From: Gilliamella sp. ESL0405
GTDB lineage: Bacteria; Pseudomonadota; Gammaproteobacteria; Enterobacterales; Orbaceae
NCBI RefSeq assembly: GCF_019469205.1
Contig: NZ_CP048265.1
Coordinates: 1 to 64,000 of the forward strand
DNA length: 64,000 bases
Reading direction: 5' to 3'
Shown: in pieces, positions 33,999 through 43,377 of the stretch
Numbering within the stretch: the first letter of the stretch is position 1
How the letters are laid out: the number at the start of each line of letters is the position of its first letter
Position numbers and translations under genes: made by a program
The notes under the pieces: generated by a model
The model's input: only the letters and a program-made list of their open reading frames with translations
Told to the model about the DNA's origin: nothing
The model's database searches: none

Positions 33999-34556
33999 AT
34001 GAATTCACTAATCGCCTTTAATAAACCATTTAATGTTATTACACAGTTTTCGTTTCATGAAAAATATCAAACATTAAAAAATTTTATACCATTACCACAA
34101 TTTTACCCTGCTGGTCGACTTGATACTGACAGTGAAGGATTACTATTACTCACCAATGACGGTAAATTACAAGCTAAAATAAGTTCCCCGAAATTCAAAT
34201 TACCTAAAACATATTGGGTACAAGTAGAAGGTGAGATTAACCAAAATGCGATTGAAGCATTAAAGCGGGGTGTTCAATTAAAAGAGTTTCATACCGCACC
34301 AGCAATTGTTTCCGCGCTGGCTGAGCCGACACAATTATGGCCAAGGGTGCCGCCGATTAGAGAACGCAAAACGATACCGACCTCATGGGTAAGTATCACA
34401 ATAACCGAAGGCAAAAATCGACAAGTTCGCCGAATGTGTGCCGCTGTCGGTTTCCCTTGTTTAAGGCTCGTGCGTGTACAAATTGGCAAATATAATCTCT
34501 TTACTCATCAATTGTCACAAGGTGAGTGGCGTTCAATCAGTCTCAATGATCTTTAA
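33999..34556 (+). CDS. rluE: 23S rRNA pseudouridine synthase RluE
   Basis: This RsuA-type pseudouridine synthase has 185 residues. It starts directly with the catalytic fold (LIAFNKPFNVITQFS), with no S4 domain, as in RluE, which modifies U2457 of 23S. The catalytic Asp lies in GRLDTDSEGLLLLT near residue 42. The KTYWVQVEG and GKNRQVRRMCAAVG motifs follow. It is slightly shorter than E. coli RluE (217), mainly at the N-terminus. RsuA-like paralogues carry an S4 domain, so RluE is the best fit. It is downstream of the rrn terminator. Confidence 0.87.
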   Translation: MNSLIAFNKPFNVITQFSFHEKYQTLKNFIPLPQFYPAGRLDTDSEGLLLLTNDGKLQAKISSPKFKLPKTYWVQVEGEINQNAIEALKRGVQLKEFHTAPAIVSALAEPTQLWPRVPPIRERKTIPTSWVSITITEGKNRQVRRMCAAVGFPCLRLVRVQIGKYNLFTHQLSQGEWRSISLNDL

Positions 34557-34716
34557 TTACAATTAATCGTCTAATATTGGTTGATATTCTATTCTTTCCT
34601 TTAAATTTTAAAGGATCAAATTGATCAATAATATTATTTTCTCTGATTGAATACATTGGGCTTTATTCTAAAATAAGATAAAATGATCGTTAATATGATC
34701 ATAGGATAATTTATTT

Positions 34717-35655
34717 ATGGCAGAACAAAAAAAAGAAGGCTTTTTTTCACGCTTAAAAAAAGGTCTTTTTAAAACTAAACAAAATATTGGATCGGGTTTT
34801 CTTAATTTATTTAAAGGAAAAAAGATCGACGATGCGTTATTTGAAGAGCTTGAAGAGCAGCTTATTATTGCCGATGTAGGCTTTGATACAACACAAAAAT
34901 TAATCAGTTCATTAACTCAACAAGCTTCACGCAAAGAACTAAAAGACGCTGATGCACTACATGAGCTTTTAAAGCAAGAAATGAAATCTATTTTAAGTGG
35001 TGTAGATAAACCTCTTGAAATAGAAAGTCACAAGCCTTTTGTTATATTAATGGTTGGCGTAAATGGTGTAGGAAAAACAACCACCATAGGCAAATTAGCT
35101 CGTCAATTTCAACAACAAGGCAAGTCGGTTATGCTCGCTGCCGGCGATACATTCCGTGCTGCTGCCGTTGAACAGCTACAAGTGTGGGGAGAGCGCAATA
35201 ATATCCCGGTTATCGCCCAACATATCAATGCGGATTCGGCTTCAGTTATTTTTGATGCTATGCAAGCAGCTAAAGCTAAAAATATTGATGTACTTATTGC
35301 TGACACAGCTGGACGTTTACAAAATAAATCTCATTTAATGGATGAACTCAAAAAGATCGTTCGAGTAATGAAAAAACAAGACGAAACGGCCCCGCATGAA
35401 ATCATGTTAACGATAGATGCCGGTACCGGGCAAAATGCCATTAGCCAAACCAAACTATTTAATGAGGCAGTTGGTGTGACCGGTATGACATTAACCAAAT
35501 TAGATGGTACCGCTAAAGGTGGGATTATTTTTAGTATTGCCGATCAATTTAATATCCCCATCCGTTATATAGGCGTTGGTGAGAAGATCGAAGATTTACG
35601 ACCTTTTGTCGCTGACGATTTTATCAATGCACTGTTTGATGAAACAGATGAATAG
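34717..35655 (+). CDS. ftsY: FtsY, signal recognition particle receptor
   Basis: FtsY docks SRP-ribosome complexes at the membrane. The 312-residue protein has a short basic N-terminus (FFSRLKKGLFKTKQNIGSGF), the N domain, and the G domain: G1 GVNGVGKTTTIGKLA near 111, DTAGR near 196, TKLDGTAKGG near 258, and GVGEKIEDLRPF near the end. The roughly 200-residue acidic A domain of E. coli FtsY is absent, leaving an NG core plus a membrane-binding helix. ftsE starts 9 nt later, then ftsX. Confidence 0.97.
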   Translation: MAEQKKEGFFSRLKKGLFKTKQNIGSGFLNLFKGKKIDDALFEELEEQLIIADVGFDTTQKLISSLTQQASRKELKDADALHELLKQEMKSILSGVDKPLEIESHKPFVILMVGVNGVGKTTTIGKLARQFQQQGKSVMLAAGDTFRAAAVEQLQVWGERNNIPVIAQHINADSASVIFDAMQAAKAKNIDVLIADTAGRLQNKSHLMDELKKIVRVMKKQDETAPHEIMLTIDAGTGQNAISQTKLFNEAVGVTGMTLTKLDGTAKGGIIFSIADQFNIPIRYIGVGEKIEDLRPFVADDFINALFDETDE

Positions 35656-35664
35656 AGAGAAACC

Positions 35665-36324
35665 ATGATCCAATTTCAGCGAGTAAGTAAAGTTTATTCC
35701 GGTGGCAAACCCGCACTACAAAATATAAATTTTACTTTATATTCTGGTGAAATGGCATTTTTAACCGGACATTCTGGCGCCGGTAAAAGCACTTTAATGC
35801 GATTAATTTGCGGTTTAGAAAAAGCAAATGACGGTAAAGTGCTCCTTAATGGTATTGATGTCTCTAGTTTAAAAAAACAAGATGTACCATTTTTACGCCG
35901 AACAATTGGCATGATCTTTCAAGATCACCAATTGCTGATGGATCATACTGTTTACGATAATGTGGCTATTCCATTAATTATTCTTGGTAAACCAGCTGAG
36001 GAGATCAAAAGACGAGTTTCCGCCGCTCTCGATAAAGTCGGATTGTTAGATAAAATGAAATTTTATCCTATACAACTATCCGGCGGAGAACAACAACGGG
36101 TCGGGATTGCTCGTGCGATTGTTAATCGCCCAAATGTCTTACTTGCCGATGAACCGACTGGTAATTTGGATGATAAATTATCAAAAGATATTTTGACATT
36201 GTTTGAAGAATTTAATCAAGCTGGCGTCACAGTGCTAATGGCAACACATAATATGTCACTTATTCGCCGTAAACATCATCGCATATTAAATTTGAATCAA
36301 GGACGTTTAGAGGTTAAAAGTTGA
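35665..36324 (+). CDS. ftsE: FtsE, cell division ABC ATPase
   Basis: FtsE powers FtsX, which activates septal amidases through EnvC and helps divisome assembly. The 219-residue ATPase has Walker [10 protein letters not shown] near 36, signature LSGGEQQR near 138, Walker [10 protein letters not shown] near 157 and the switch His in MATHN near 193. It overlaps ftsX by 4 nt and follows ftsY by 9 nt. Confidence 0.97.
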   Translation: MIQFQRVSKVYSGGKPALQNINFTLYSGEMAFLTGHSGAGKSTLMRLICGLEKANDGKVLLNGIDVSSLKKQDVPFLRRTIGMIFQDHQLLMDHTVYDNVAIPLIILGKPAEEIKRRVSAALDKVGLLDKMKFYPIQLSGGEQQRVGIARAIVNRPNVLLADEPTGNLDDKLSKDILTLFEEFNQAGVTVLMATHNMSLIRRKHHRILNLNQGRLEVKS

Positions 36325-37295
36325 TGATTAATGCAAAAGTCAAACCTGCTAAACCAAAAGCAAAAAATGAAAATAGCTTTTTCGCACGTTGGAAAAGGCA
36401 AATTGCCTATGCCTGGAAAAATGTATTTAATGATTTCAGACAACATATTTTTGCCTCGTTGCTCACTATTTTTGTGATCGCAATTTCAATTGCATTACCG
36501 ACAATTGGATATATATTGTGGAAAAATGCAAATCAAGCGGCACAGCAATGGAACCCAACGCCTAATTTAACTGTCTATATCAATAAATCATTAACACCGG
36601 AAAAAACGACTGATTTACTCGATAAACTCAAAACTTATACCGAGTTTGAAAGTGTCAACTATCTGTCAGCGGAGCAGGCACGTGAAGAGTTTAAAAAATG
36701 GTCTGGATTTGACAGTGCTTTAGATTTATTAGATGAGAACCCATTACCGGCAGTAGCCATTTTACTGCCGCAAAAAGAAGCCAAACAGACAACTAAACTT
36801 CATCAATTACAGGCGGAAATATCGAAAATTGAAGGTGTTGATGATGTACAACTCGATGATAGCTGGTTTACCAGACTTATCGCATTGACAGATATGGTAA
36901 AATCCATAGTATGGACAGTAGCAATCTTAATGGTTATTGCCGTTTCTTTAGTTATCGGCAATAGCATTCGATTAAATATTTTTGCCCGTAGGCAAACTAT
37001 TGTTGTTATGCAATTAATTGGCGCAACAGAAGGATTTATTTTAAGACCATTTTTATATAGTGGCATCTTTATTGGTCTAATAAGTGCTATTTTAGCTTTA
37101 ATTTTATCGAAAATATTTATACTTCAAATAGATTCAATCATATTGCATGTTGCAGATGTATTTGGAACAATAGTGACAATAAATGGACTTTCATGGGATG
37201 AAAGTATATTGATTGTTTTATTTTCGATGATAATTGGTTGGCTATCAGCTTTAATTGCGACTAAAAAATATTTAAAAGTGATGCATATTGCTTAA
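36321..37295 (+). CDS. ftsX: FtsX, cell division permease
   Basis: This 324-residue membrane protein has four hydrophobic segments: one near residues 45-68, then three in the last 140 residues. A periplasmic domain between the first two is the part that binds EnvC. It belongs to the MacB/FtsX superfamily but lacks an ATPase domain, which FtsE provides. Its ATG overlaps the ftsE stop, so translation is coupled. Confidence 0.96.
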   Translation: MMINAKVKPAKPKAKNENSFFARWKRQIAYAWKNVFNDFRQHIFASLLTIFVIAISIALPTIGYILWKNANQAAQQWNPTPNLTVYINKSLTPEKTTDLLDKLKTYTEFESVNYLSAEQAREEFKKWSGFDSALDLLDENPLPAVAILLPQKEAKQTTKLHQLQAEISKIEGVDDVQLDDSWFTRLIALTDMVKSIVWTVAILMVIAVSLVIGNSIRLNIFARRQTIVVMQLIGATEGFILRPFLYSGIFIGLISAILALILSKIFILQIDSIILHVADVFGTIVTINGLSWDESILIVLFSMIIGWLSALIATKKYLKVMHIA

Positions 37296-37349
37296 TTAAA
37301 TTAAATAAATATTATTAGTGCTATCAAGATATAAATATATTATAAAAAA

Positions 37350-37365
37350 TGTGAACTAAATCACG
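37350..37365. promoter_or_regulatory. CRP-like site upstream of rpoH
   Basis: TGTGAACTAAATCACG matches TGTGA-N6-TCACA in 9 of 10 key bases. E. coli rpoH is also subject to CRP control. It lies 87 bp before the rpoH start. Confidence 0.5.
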
Positions 37366-37451
37366 TTTTGATGGTCTAATTAAACAGTAAGATTTTAAAT
37401 TGTTGTTATTTAAAAAGGCAACAAAATAGCTTAATTAAAAGGGGGAATTAA

Positions 37452-38312
37452 ATGAGTACTGATTTAAAAATGCAAGTAGGTGCTTTAATCCCACAAGGAA
37501 ATATTGAATCATATCTTCGCATGATTAACACCTATCCGATGCTAACCGCAGAAGAAGAAAAATCATTAGGTGAAAGACTTTATTATCATGACGATGTGGA
37601 CGCAGCAAGACAATTAATTTTGTCACACTTACGTTTTGTTGCGCATATAGCCCGTGGTTATTCCGGTTATGGATTACCGCAAGCAGATTTAATACAAGAA
37701 GGTAATATTGGATTAATGAAAGCTGTTCGTCGTTTCAATCCTGAAATGGGCGTTCGCTTAGTTTCATTTGCGGTACACTGGATAAAAGCTGAAATTCATG
37801 AATACGTATTAAAAAATTGGCGTATTGTTAAAGTAGCAACAACTAAAGCACAACGAAAATTATTCTTCAACCTAAGAAAAAACAAACAACGTTTAGGTTG
37901 GTTTAATAATGCTGAAGTTGATATGGTTGCTGATGAATTAGGTGTTAGTCGTAAAGACGTACTTGAAATGGAATCTCGCATGTCAGCGCAAGATATGTCA
38001 TTTGATATTGATAGTGATGACGATGATAATTCAATTGTAGCTCCGGCGCTTTATTTAGAAGATGTTAATTCTGATTTTTCTAAATCAATTGAAAATGATA
38101 ATTGGGAAAATGACGCAACGGATAAATTACATGATGCATTATCACAATTGGATGAACGTAGCCAAGATATCATCAAAGCACGTTGGTTAGATTCTGATGA
38201 TAGCAAATCAACATTGCAAGTTTTGGCTGATAAATATAGTGTTTCGGCTGAACGTATACGTCAACTTGAAAAAAACGCAATGAAAAAACTACGTGTAGCC
38301 ATTGAAGCATAA
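37452..38312 (+). CDS. rpoH: Heat-shock sigma factor RpoH (sigma 32)
   Basis: RpoH directs RNA polymerase to heat-shock promoters. The 286-residue protein has region 1.2-2.1 ([17 protein letters not shown] near 30), region 2.2-2.4 ([19 protein letters not shown], then [19 protein letters not shown]), the RpoH box ([15 protein letters not shown] near 130) and region 4.2 with [24 protein letters not shown] precedes the ATG. It follows ftsX, as in enteric bacteria, and is closed by the hairpin at 38338. Confidence 0.98.
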   Translation: MSTDLKMQVGALIPQGNIESYLRMINTYPMLTAEEEKSLGERLYYHDDVDAARQLILSHLRFVAHIARGYSGYGLPQADLIQEGNIGLMKAVRRFNPEMGVRLVSFAVHWIKAEIHEYVLKNWRIVKVATTKAQRKLFFNLRKNKQRLGWFNNAEVDMVADELGVSRKDVLEMESRMSAQDMSFDIDSDDDDNSIVAPALYLEDVNSDFSKSIENDNWENDATDKLHDALSQLDERSQDIIKARWLDSDDSKSTLQVLADKYSVSAERIRQLEKNAMKKLRVAIEA

Positions 38313-38337
38313 TTAAATTGTGATTTTTAACTTTTTA

Positions 38338-38368
38338 AACCTTACTGATAAAACAGTAAGGTTTTTTT
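38338..38368 (+). terminator. Rho-independent terminator after rpoH
   Basis: AACCTTACTG and CAGTAAGGTT make a 10-bp stem with a 6-nt loop followed by seven T. Confidence 0.9.
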
Positions 38369-38491
38369 ATGCTCAAAATCCACAATGAATGCATTAAGAT
38401 AAGTTATTATTGTTTTACTTTAATATTTTATTGTTTTTTATTGTGCTTGTTTTATACTGTATTTCCTAAGTTAAATAATAAGGAAATAAAA

Positions 38492-39070
38492 ATGGATACA
38501 GCTATAACCAAAAAACAATCACGATTAAACCAATACTGTCAATATATGGCAATTTTAATCCTGCTCCCTATTGTATGCATGCTAATTGGTACGGTGTCGC
38601 CAATGCTGTTTTACTTTTTTGGTACGAATAATATCGGGTTGGAATCCAATGGATATTCATTTTTCATTTTTACAGCAATCGATGATAGCTTCGATGTACT
38701 AAGCTTAACCTTCTGGCAAGCTGCCTTAGCAACACTTATTGATACCGGCAGAATTATTATTTTAATTTATGCTTTTAATCAACTACGATTAATGCTGGTT
38801 AATTTTGCGCAAGCGGACTATTTTTCCGTTAAATCAACAAACTACTGTTATAACTTTGGTAAATATTTGGTGATTTGGGCGGTAATGGGGGTACTTTCAG
38901 AACCGGTAATAACGGCAATATTAAGTTACAATCAGCCTGAGCGTTATTTTTCAATATCGTTTACAAGCGAAGATTTTATGACACTGCTGTTAGCAATCAG
39001 TATTATGCTAGTTGGTCAGATCTTAAAAAAAGCCAGTCAGATCGCTGAAGAAAATAGACAGTTTATCTAA
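38492..39070 (+). CDS. DUF2975 membrane protein
   Basis: This 192-residue membrane protein has about four hydrophobic segments (near 20-45, 80-105, 128-148 and 160-180), and FAQADYFSVKSTNYC lies before the third. It matches the DUF2975 pattern, which is typically encoded just before a small Cro/C1-type DNA-binding protein, as here (39146). The function is unknown; such pairs may form a membrane-linked regulatory unit. ATG 38492 with AAGGAA 6 nt upstream is preferred over the longer frame from 38369, which runs out of the rpoH terminator. Confidence 0.6.
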   Translation: MDTAITKKQSRLNQYCQYMAILILLPIVCMLIGTVSPMLFYFFGTNNIGLESNGYSFFIFTAIDDSFDVLSLTFWQAALATLIDTGRIIILIYAFNQLRLMLVNFAQADYFSVKSTNYCYNFGKYLVIWAVMGVLSEPVITAILSYNQPERYFSISFTSEDFMTLLLAISIMLVGQILKKASQIAEENRQFI

Positions 39071-39145
39071 ATATAGCATATAAATAATAACGTTGAGTAC
39101 GATACAATGACGTTAACCTAGAAACCGATTTAATAGGATCTTAAT

Positions 39146-39355
39146 GTGGCAATTATTATAAATTTAGATGTAATGCTGGCTAAACGCAAAATTAAATCCA
39201 AAGACTTAGCAGCCGCAATCGGCATTACTGAACAAAATTTATCATTACTAAAGCAAGGTAAAGTAAAAGGATTCAGACTGGCAACCCTCGAGGCAATCTG
39301 TAAACACTTAGATTGCCAACCGGGCGATATACTGGAATATACTGATAAAGAGTAA
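39146..39355 (+). CDS. Small Cro/C1-type HTH regulator (YozG-like)
   Basis: This 69-residue DNA-binding protein is almost entirely one HTH_26/Cro-C1 domain: MLAKRKIKSKDLAAAIGITE then LSLLKQGKVKGFRLATLEAI and the tail CKHLDCQPGDILEYTDKE. The family often pairs with DUF2975 membrane proteins. It begins with GTG after AGGA. It is a likely autoregulator of the pair; targets are unknown. Confidence 0.75.
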   Translation: MAIIINLDVMLAKRKIKSKDLAAAIGITEQNLSLLKQGKVKGFRLATLEAICKHLDCQPGDILEYTDKE

Positions 39356-39359
39356 ATGA

Positions 39360-40058
39360 TTAACTTATTGCAAGTAAGGCGGCTTCTTCTGCATGCAATA
39401 AAGCGGTATCAAACAATGGCGTCAGGCAATCTGTCTGTTGGATTAACAAGCCAATTTCAGTACAACCCAGTATAACGCCTTGTGCGCCTTGCTTTACAAG
39501 TTTATCAATAATATCAAGATAAGCTTGTTTAGCGCTTGGCTTAATTATGCCATGGCAAAGCTCATCATAAATAATTTGATTGATGATTATTCTATCTTGC
39601 TCATCGGGAATCAGTACTTTTAAACCTTTATTAGTCAGTTTTGATTTATAAAAGTCTTGTTCCATCGTATATTTTGTTCCTAGCAAAGCAACCGTTTGAA
39701 TATTGCCTTTGATTAAGTGCTGTGCCGTAACATCAGCAATATGGAGAATGGGAATATCAATGGCAGCTTGAATCTGATCTGCGACTTTATGCATCGTATT
39801 GGTACAAATCACGATAAAATCTGCCCCAGCTAATGCTAGTCTTTTGGCGGCATCAATTAAAATAAGCGCACTTTTATCCCACTCACCATTGGATTGACAA
39901 TGTTCAATTTCTTGAAAGTCGACACTATATAAAAGCGTCTTGGCTGAATGTAATCCTCCTAATGATTTTCCTACCATTTGATTGATCACTTGATAATAAG
40001 TCACTGTGCTTTCCCAGCTCATCCCGCCGATTAAACCTATTGTTTTCATTTTATCCAT
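39360..40058 (-). CDS. Aspartate/glutamate racemase family amino-acid racemase
   Basis: This 232-residue PLP-independent racemase has two catalytic Cys: ICTNTMHK near residue 85 and LGCTEIGLL near 198. GLIGGMSWESTVTYY at the N-terminus is characteristic of the YgeA/aspartate racemase group. YgeA has broad amino-acid racemase activity, so the exact substrate is open. It stands alone on the minus strand, converging on the HTH gene with 4 bp between the stops. Confidence 0.85.
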   Translation of the reverse strand: MDKMKTIGLIGGMSWESTVTYYQVINQMVGKSLGGLHSAKTLLYSVDFQEIEHCQSNGEWDKSALILIDAAKRLALAGADFIVICTNTMHKVADQIQAAIDIPILHIADVTAQHLIKGNIQTVALLGTKYTMEQDFYKSKLTNKGLKVLIPDEQDRIIINQIIYDELCHGIIKPSAKQAYLDIIDKLVKQGAQGVILGCTEIGLLIQQTDCLTPLFDTALLHAEEAALLAIS

Positions 40059-40252
40059 TTCCTAAACGTATTAAGCGAACTGTGTAATTAAAATTATGTT
40101 GAAGAGATTAAATTTGTTAATGTTAAGGTATTTTGGTAAATAAACCAAAGCGTCTTGTAACAATCTTTTAAACTTAAAAAACTTATATAACATAGTATAT
40201 AAATCTTTTGATGCTATAATCGATATTCGTAGAATATAAGGAAAAAGCAATA

Positions 40253-41017
40253 ATGCGAAAGCTGTTATCCAATTATCATCCCTTACTTTATTGGTTAAGA
40301 GTAAATCAGCGTCGCTTGTTTCGTCGATTTTCCTGGTATTGTTCTTCACGTCAATATAGCTTAAAACGTAGTCATGATTTACGTTTACCTTTTCGCTATA
40401 AAAAACATACCTCTAAATTAATACGTCGATTGGGTAACAGCGATATTCAGCTTCAATACAATAAAGTCAAAAATCTAAAAATTGCAGTTGATTCGTTAAA
40501 TGGAATCTTAATTAAACCTGGTGAATATTTTTCATTTTGCCGATTAGTCGGAAAACCAACTAAGAAGCGAGGATTTGTCAATGGAATGGAACTTTTATTG
40601 GGCGTAGCTCGTTCAGGTATTGGCGGTGGTATATGTCAGATTAGTAATCTGATTCATTGGTTAGCTCTCCATTCAAAGCGCCAAATAGTCGAACGAGCAA
40701 ATCATAGCTTTGATCCTTTTCCTGATGATGGTCGGGTGTTACCTTTTGGTTCGGGTGCCGCTATTTTTTATAATTATATTGATCTTATTATTCATAATCC
40801 TACCGATAAAACATTTCAAATTATGCTTCATGTTGGCGATCACCAACTAGAGGGAGAACTATTATGTGATGAAGAAAGACAATACAGCTATCGTGTTTAT
40901 GAAAAGCAGCATGCCTTTATTAAAAGGCAAGGTGTTATCTATAGAAAAAATGATAATCTGGAGAGACACCATGACCAAAAACAATATCGGTCGCGCCCCA
41001 GCATGTATTTGTTCTAA
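40253..41017 (+). CDS. VanW family protein, C-terminus out of frame
   Basis: This 254-residue product is a VanW-domain protein. The core PGEYFSFCRLVGKPTKKRGF (residues about 92-111), GIGGGICQISNLIHWLALHS and ANHSFDPFPDDGRVLPFGSGAAIFYNY are strongly conserved. The last ~25 residues are unlike VanW ends. From about 40951 the next frame reads IIWRDTMTK and continues to 41093, which looks like the true family end. The switch lies at an A6 run (40945-40950). Removing one A would restore a 279-residue protein. The function of VanW proteins is not established despite the vancomycin-locus name. It could be a pseudogene, slippage-corrected, or a sequencing error. Confidence 0.8.
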   Translation: MRKLLSNYHPLLYWLRVNQRRLFRRFSWYCSSRQYSLKRSHDLRLPFRYKKHTSKLIRRLGNSDIQLQYNKVKNLKIAVDSLNGILIKPGEYFSFCRLVGKPTKKRGFVNGMELLLGVARSGIGGGICQISNLIHWLALHSKRQIVERANHSFDPFPDDGRVLPFGSGAAIFYNYIDLIIHNPTDKTFQIMLHVGDHQLEGELLCDEERQYSYRVYEKQHAFIKRQGVIYRKNDNLERHHDQKQYRSRPSMYLF

Positions 41018-41093
41018 AATGATGTATAAAAATAAATTAATTGTGAAATACGAAGTGAATGGAGAATTGATAACAAATGAAGAAAACGAGTAA
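40951..41093 (+). pseudogene. Displaced C-terminal segment of vanW
   Basis: This frame, +1 to the main vanW frame, encodes IIWRDTMTKNNIG, then a Lys/Val-rich end (LIVKYEVNGELI). It has no credible start of its own except ATG 40971, which has GGAG 7 nt upstream, so translational restart of a 40-residue peptide is conceivable. It runs 17 nt into the next gene. Confidence 0.55.
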
Positions 41094-41892
41094 ATATCTA
41101 TTATTAATGCCAATAATGTGTTTAGTTTTATCTTTTTCATGTTTTGCAGATCCCAAAGTGATTCATGTCGTTGTTGCATTATGTGATAATAAGTATCAAG
41201 GCATTGCACCAGTTCCGGCTGCAATCGGTAATGGTCAAGATCCAAAAAATAATCTTTATTGGGGCGCCGCCTATGGCTTTAAAACCTTTTTTAGTAAACA
41301 AAAAGAGTGGCAAGTAGTACAAGTCAATAAACCTGAAAAGGGTTATATATTAGAAGAGATTATCTATAAGCATCAAAGCAAAGATGTTTATATCGTTGCG
41401 CAAGCCTATGACGGTAAATATATTGATAATACGATTGATGATTTTATTAATTACTCGGCAGGCAAAAAACAATCAACATTTACCATAAATAACAAAGAAA
41501 TAATCGCGGGTGGTAAAGCTGATTTAGTTGTTTACATCGGTCACAATGGTTTAATGGAATGGTCTTGGCGTAAATTCTTTGGTTATGAAACGAGTTGGGC
41601 GGCAAACTCAAAACAAGAGCAAGAAAAGCAAAAAACACGTTATGCGGCCGTTTTTGCTTGTAAAAGTCAAAAATATTTTTCTAAACCGTTATTAGGTACT
41701 GGAATTTCGCCATTGATTTTAACCATGCAGTATATGGCCCCGGAAGCATATAGCGTGCACGCCATGATTAATAGTTGGTTAAATGGTGAAAGCAAAGCAA
41801 ACGTCAGATCAAAAGTGGCTAGCGCTTACAGTAAGTATCAAAAGTTAAAAAAACCGGCTATGAGCATGTTTACAACCGAATATAAACAATAG
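41077..41892 (+). CDS. Secreted protein of unknown function with possible clan CD protease-like motifs
   Basis: I do not recognise this 271-residue protein. A clear signal peptide (ending SCFADP near residue 26) sends it to the periplasm. The mature protein starts with a strand-like VIHVVVALCDN and contains LVVYIGHNG near 155 and AAVFACKSQ near 190. A His-x-Gly after a hydrophobic strand and an Ala-Cys after another resemble the His and Cys of caspase/legumain-type (clan CD) folds. That is inference from spacing only. It follows vanW immediately and GGAGA precedes its ATG, so they are probably one transcription unit. Confidence 0.6.
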   Translation: MKKTSKYLLLMPIMCLVLSFSCFADPKVIHVVVALCDNKYQGIAPVPAAIGNGQDPKNNLYWGAAYGFKTFFSKQKEWQVVQVNKPEKGYILEEIIYKHQSKDVYIVAQAYDGKYIDNTIDDFINYSAGKKQSTFTINNKEIIAGGKADLVVYIGHNGLMEWSWRKFFGYETSWAANSKQEQEKQKTRYAAVFACKSQKYFSKPLLGTGISPLILTMQYMAPEAYSVHAMINSWLNGESKANVRSKVASAYSKYQKLKKPAMSMFTTEYKQ

Positions 41893-41940
41893 TAAATTAA
41901 TTAAACCTGTATGATTAGAATGATAAAGATTTAAGGTATG

Positions 41941-42636
41941 ATGAAAACACCTAAAATTGTGATTTTAACCGGTGCGGGTATTTCTGCTGAATCCGGGTTA
42001 TCGACATTCCGAGCACAAAATGGATTGTGGGAAGGGTATGATGTTAACGATGTTGCAACCTACGAGGGTTATAGTCGCGATCCCATTGCGGTTCATAGCT
42101 TCTATAATATGCTAAGAAAAAAATTACAAAGCCCTGAGGTAAAACCAAACTTAGCGCATTTTGCTTTAGCTGAGCTGGAACATAAGCTTGGCAGTGAAAA
42201 TGTGTTAGTTGTGACACAAAATGTTGATAACCTTCATGAGCGGGCGGGTTCTAAAAATATTATCCACATGCATGGTGAATTATTGAAAGTTCGCAATGAA
42301 CAAACCGGACAAATCATTGATTGTCATCAGGATGTGGAATATGTAAAAAATAAGCTTATTCGCCCACACATAGTATGGTTTGGTGAAATCCCATTAGAGA
42401 TGAATAAAATTTATCATGCGCTTTCACAAGCTGACTATTTTATTTCGATTGGTACATCGGGCAATGTCTACCCGGCAGCGGGTTTTGTAGAGGTTGCTAA
42501 TCAATCGGGGGCAAAAACTGTTGAGCTCAATTTAGAGCCGAGTTTGGGTGAAAGTTTATTTCAAACCAAAATTTACGGCCCAGCAAGTAAAATTGTGACT
42601 AAATTTGTAGAAACATTAAGCGCAATCGATAATTAA
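41941..42636 (+). CDS. cobB: NAD-dependent protein deacylase, sirtuin CobB
   Basis: CobB removes acetyl and succinyl groups from lysines using NAD. The 231-residue protein has [14 protein letters not shown] near 11-24, [12 protein letters not shown] near 92 and HMHGEL near 109 with the catalytic His. The Tyr/Arg pair for acyl selectivity falls in [11 protein letters not shown]. The usual four zinc Cys between HGEL and HIVWFGE are missing (only one Cys, in IIDCHQD), so zinc binding may be lost. The second ATG (41941) is chosen because TAAGG is too close to the first. It converges on mtgA, overlapping by 4 nt. Confidence 0.88.
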   Translation: MKTPKIVILTGAGISAESGLSTFRAQNGLWEGYDVNDVATYEGYSRDPIAVHSFYNMLRKKLQSPEVKPNLAHFALAELEHKLGSENVLVVTQNVDNLHERAGSKNIIHMHGELLKVRNEQTGQIIDCHQDVEYVKNKLIRPHIVWFGEIPLEMNKIYHALSQADYFISIGTSGNVYPAAGFVEVANQSGAKTVELNLEPSLGESLFQTKIYGPASKIVTKFVETLSAIDN

Positions 42637-43325
42637 TTAAGTTTCTTCAAATATGTTTTTGTATCTAAATTTTCCATTTGGCCTAGGATCCATTTTGCTT
42701 TTTTTTGTGTAAGGATATTAGGCTTAACTGGACTCCATTTTCTAGGATTAGGTAAAATTGCAGCCAGTAAACTAGCTTGCTCTTTGGTTAATTGCTTTGC
42801 ACTGACACCAAAGTAGTGGCGGGAGGCTGCCTCAATACCAAAAATACCTTCTCCCCATTCGATACTATTTAAATAGATTTCAAGGGTGCGTTTTTTTGAC
42901 CAACTTAGCTCAATACAAAGCGTAATCCAAGACTCAACGCCTTTACGCACGAAGCTACGTGCAGACCACAAAAATACATTCTTAGCCACTTGCTGGGTAA
43001 TGGTACTACCGCCACGCTTTTTATTATTCTTTAAATTATGTTTAACTGCATGAACTATGGCACTAAAATCAAATCCCCAATGAGAAGAAAATTTTTGATC
43101 CTCGGCGGCAATAACCGCAATTTTTATATTATCGGAAATTTCATCCCAATCTTTCCATTCATGTTCTTGCTGAACATTCCAATTAGCTAATTTTCTTTCG
43201 ACCATAATCATTGAGCCAAATGGATCGACCCAACGCATGACTAATACAAGAAAGAAAGATAACAGCATAAATCCAAGGGTGACTTTTATCGTGATGCGTA
43301 ATAGTTTTTTTAGTATTCGATTCAT
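42633..43325 (-). CDS. mtgA: Monofunctional peptidoglycan glycosyltransferase MtgA
   Basis: MtgA polymerises lipid II into glycan strands. The 230-residue GT51 protein has an N-terminal membrane anchor (residues 10-28), the catalytic Glu in [16 protein letters not shown] near 72, and [17 protein letters not shown] near 104. [29 protein letters not shown] follows near 138-166. It has no transpeptidase domain, which separates it from class A PBPs. Length is standard. Confidence 0.95.
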   Translation of the reverse strand: MNRILKKLLRITIKVTLGFMLLSFFLVLVMRWVDPFGSMIMVERKLANWNVQQEHEWKDWDEISDNIKIAVIAAEDQKFSSHWGFDFSAIVHAVKHNLKNNKKRGGSTITQQVAKNVFLWSARSFVRKGVESWITLCIELSWSKKRTLEIYLNSIEWGEGIFGIEAASRHYFGVSAKQLTKEQASLLAAILPNPRKWSPVKPNILTQKKAKWILGQMENLDTKTYLKKLN

Positions 43326-43377
43326 GCAAATCTTTAATAGGAACTGAGTAAAAATTAGGTAAATAAGATACGATATA

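Noticed and set aside
40071-40349. Minus-strand frame of 92 codons at the start of vanW
   Set aside because: It overlaps the conserved VanW start and has no ribosome site or family character.
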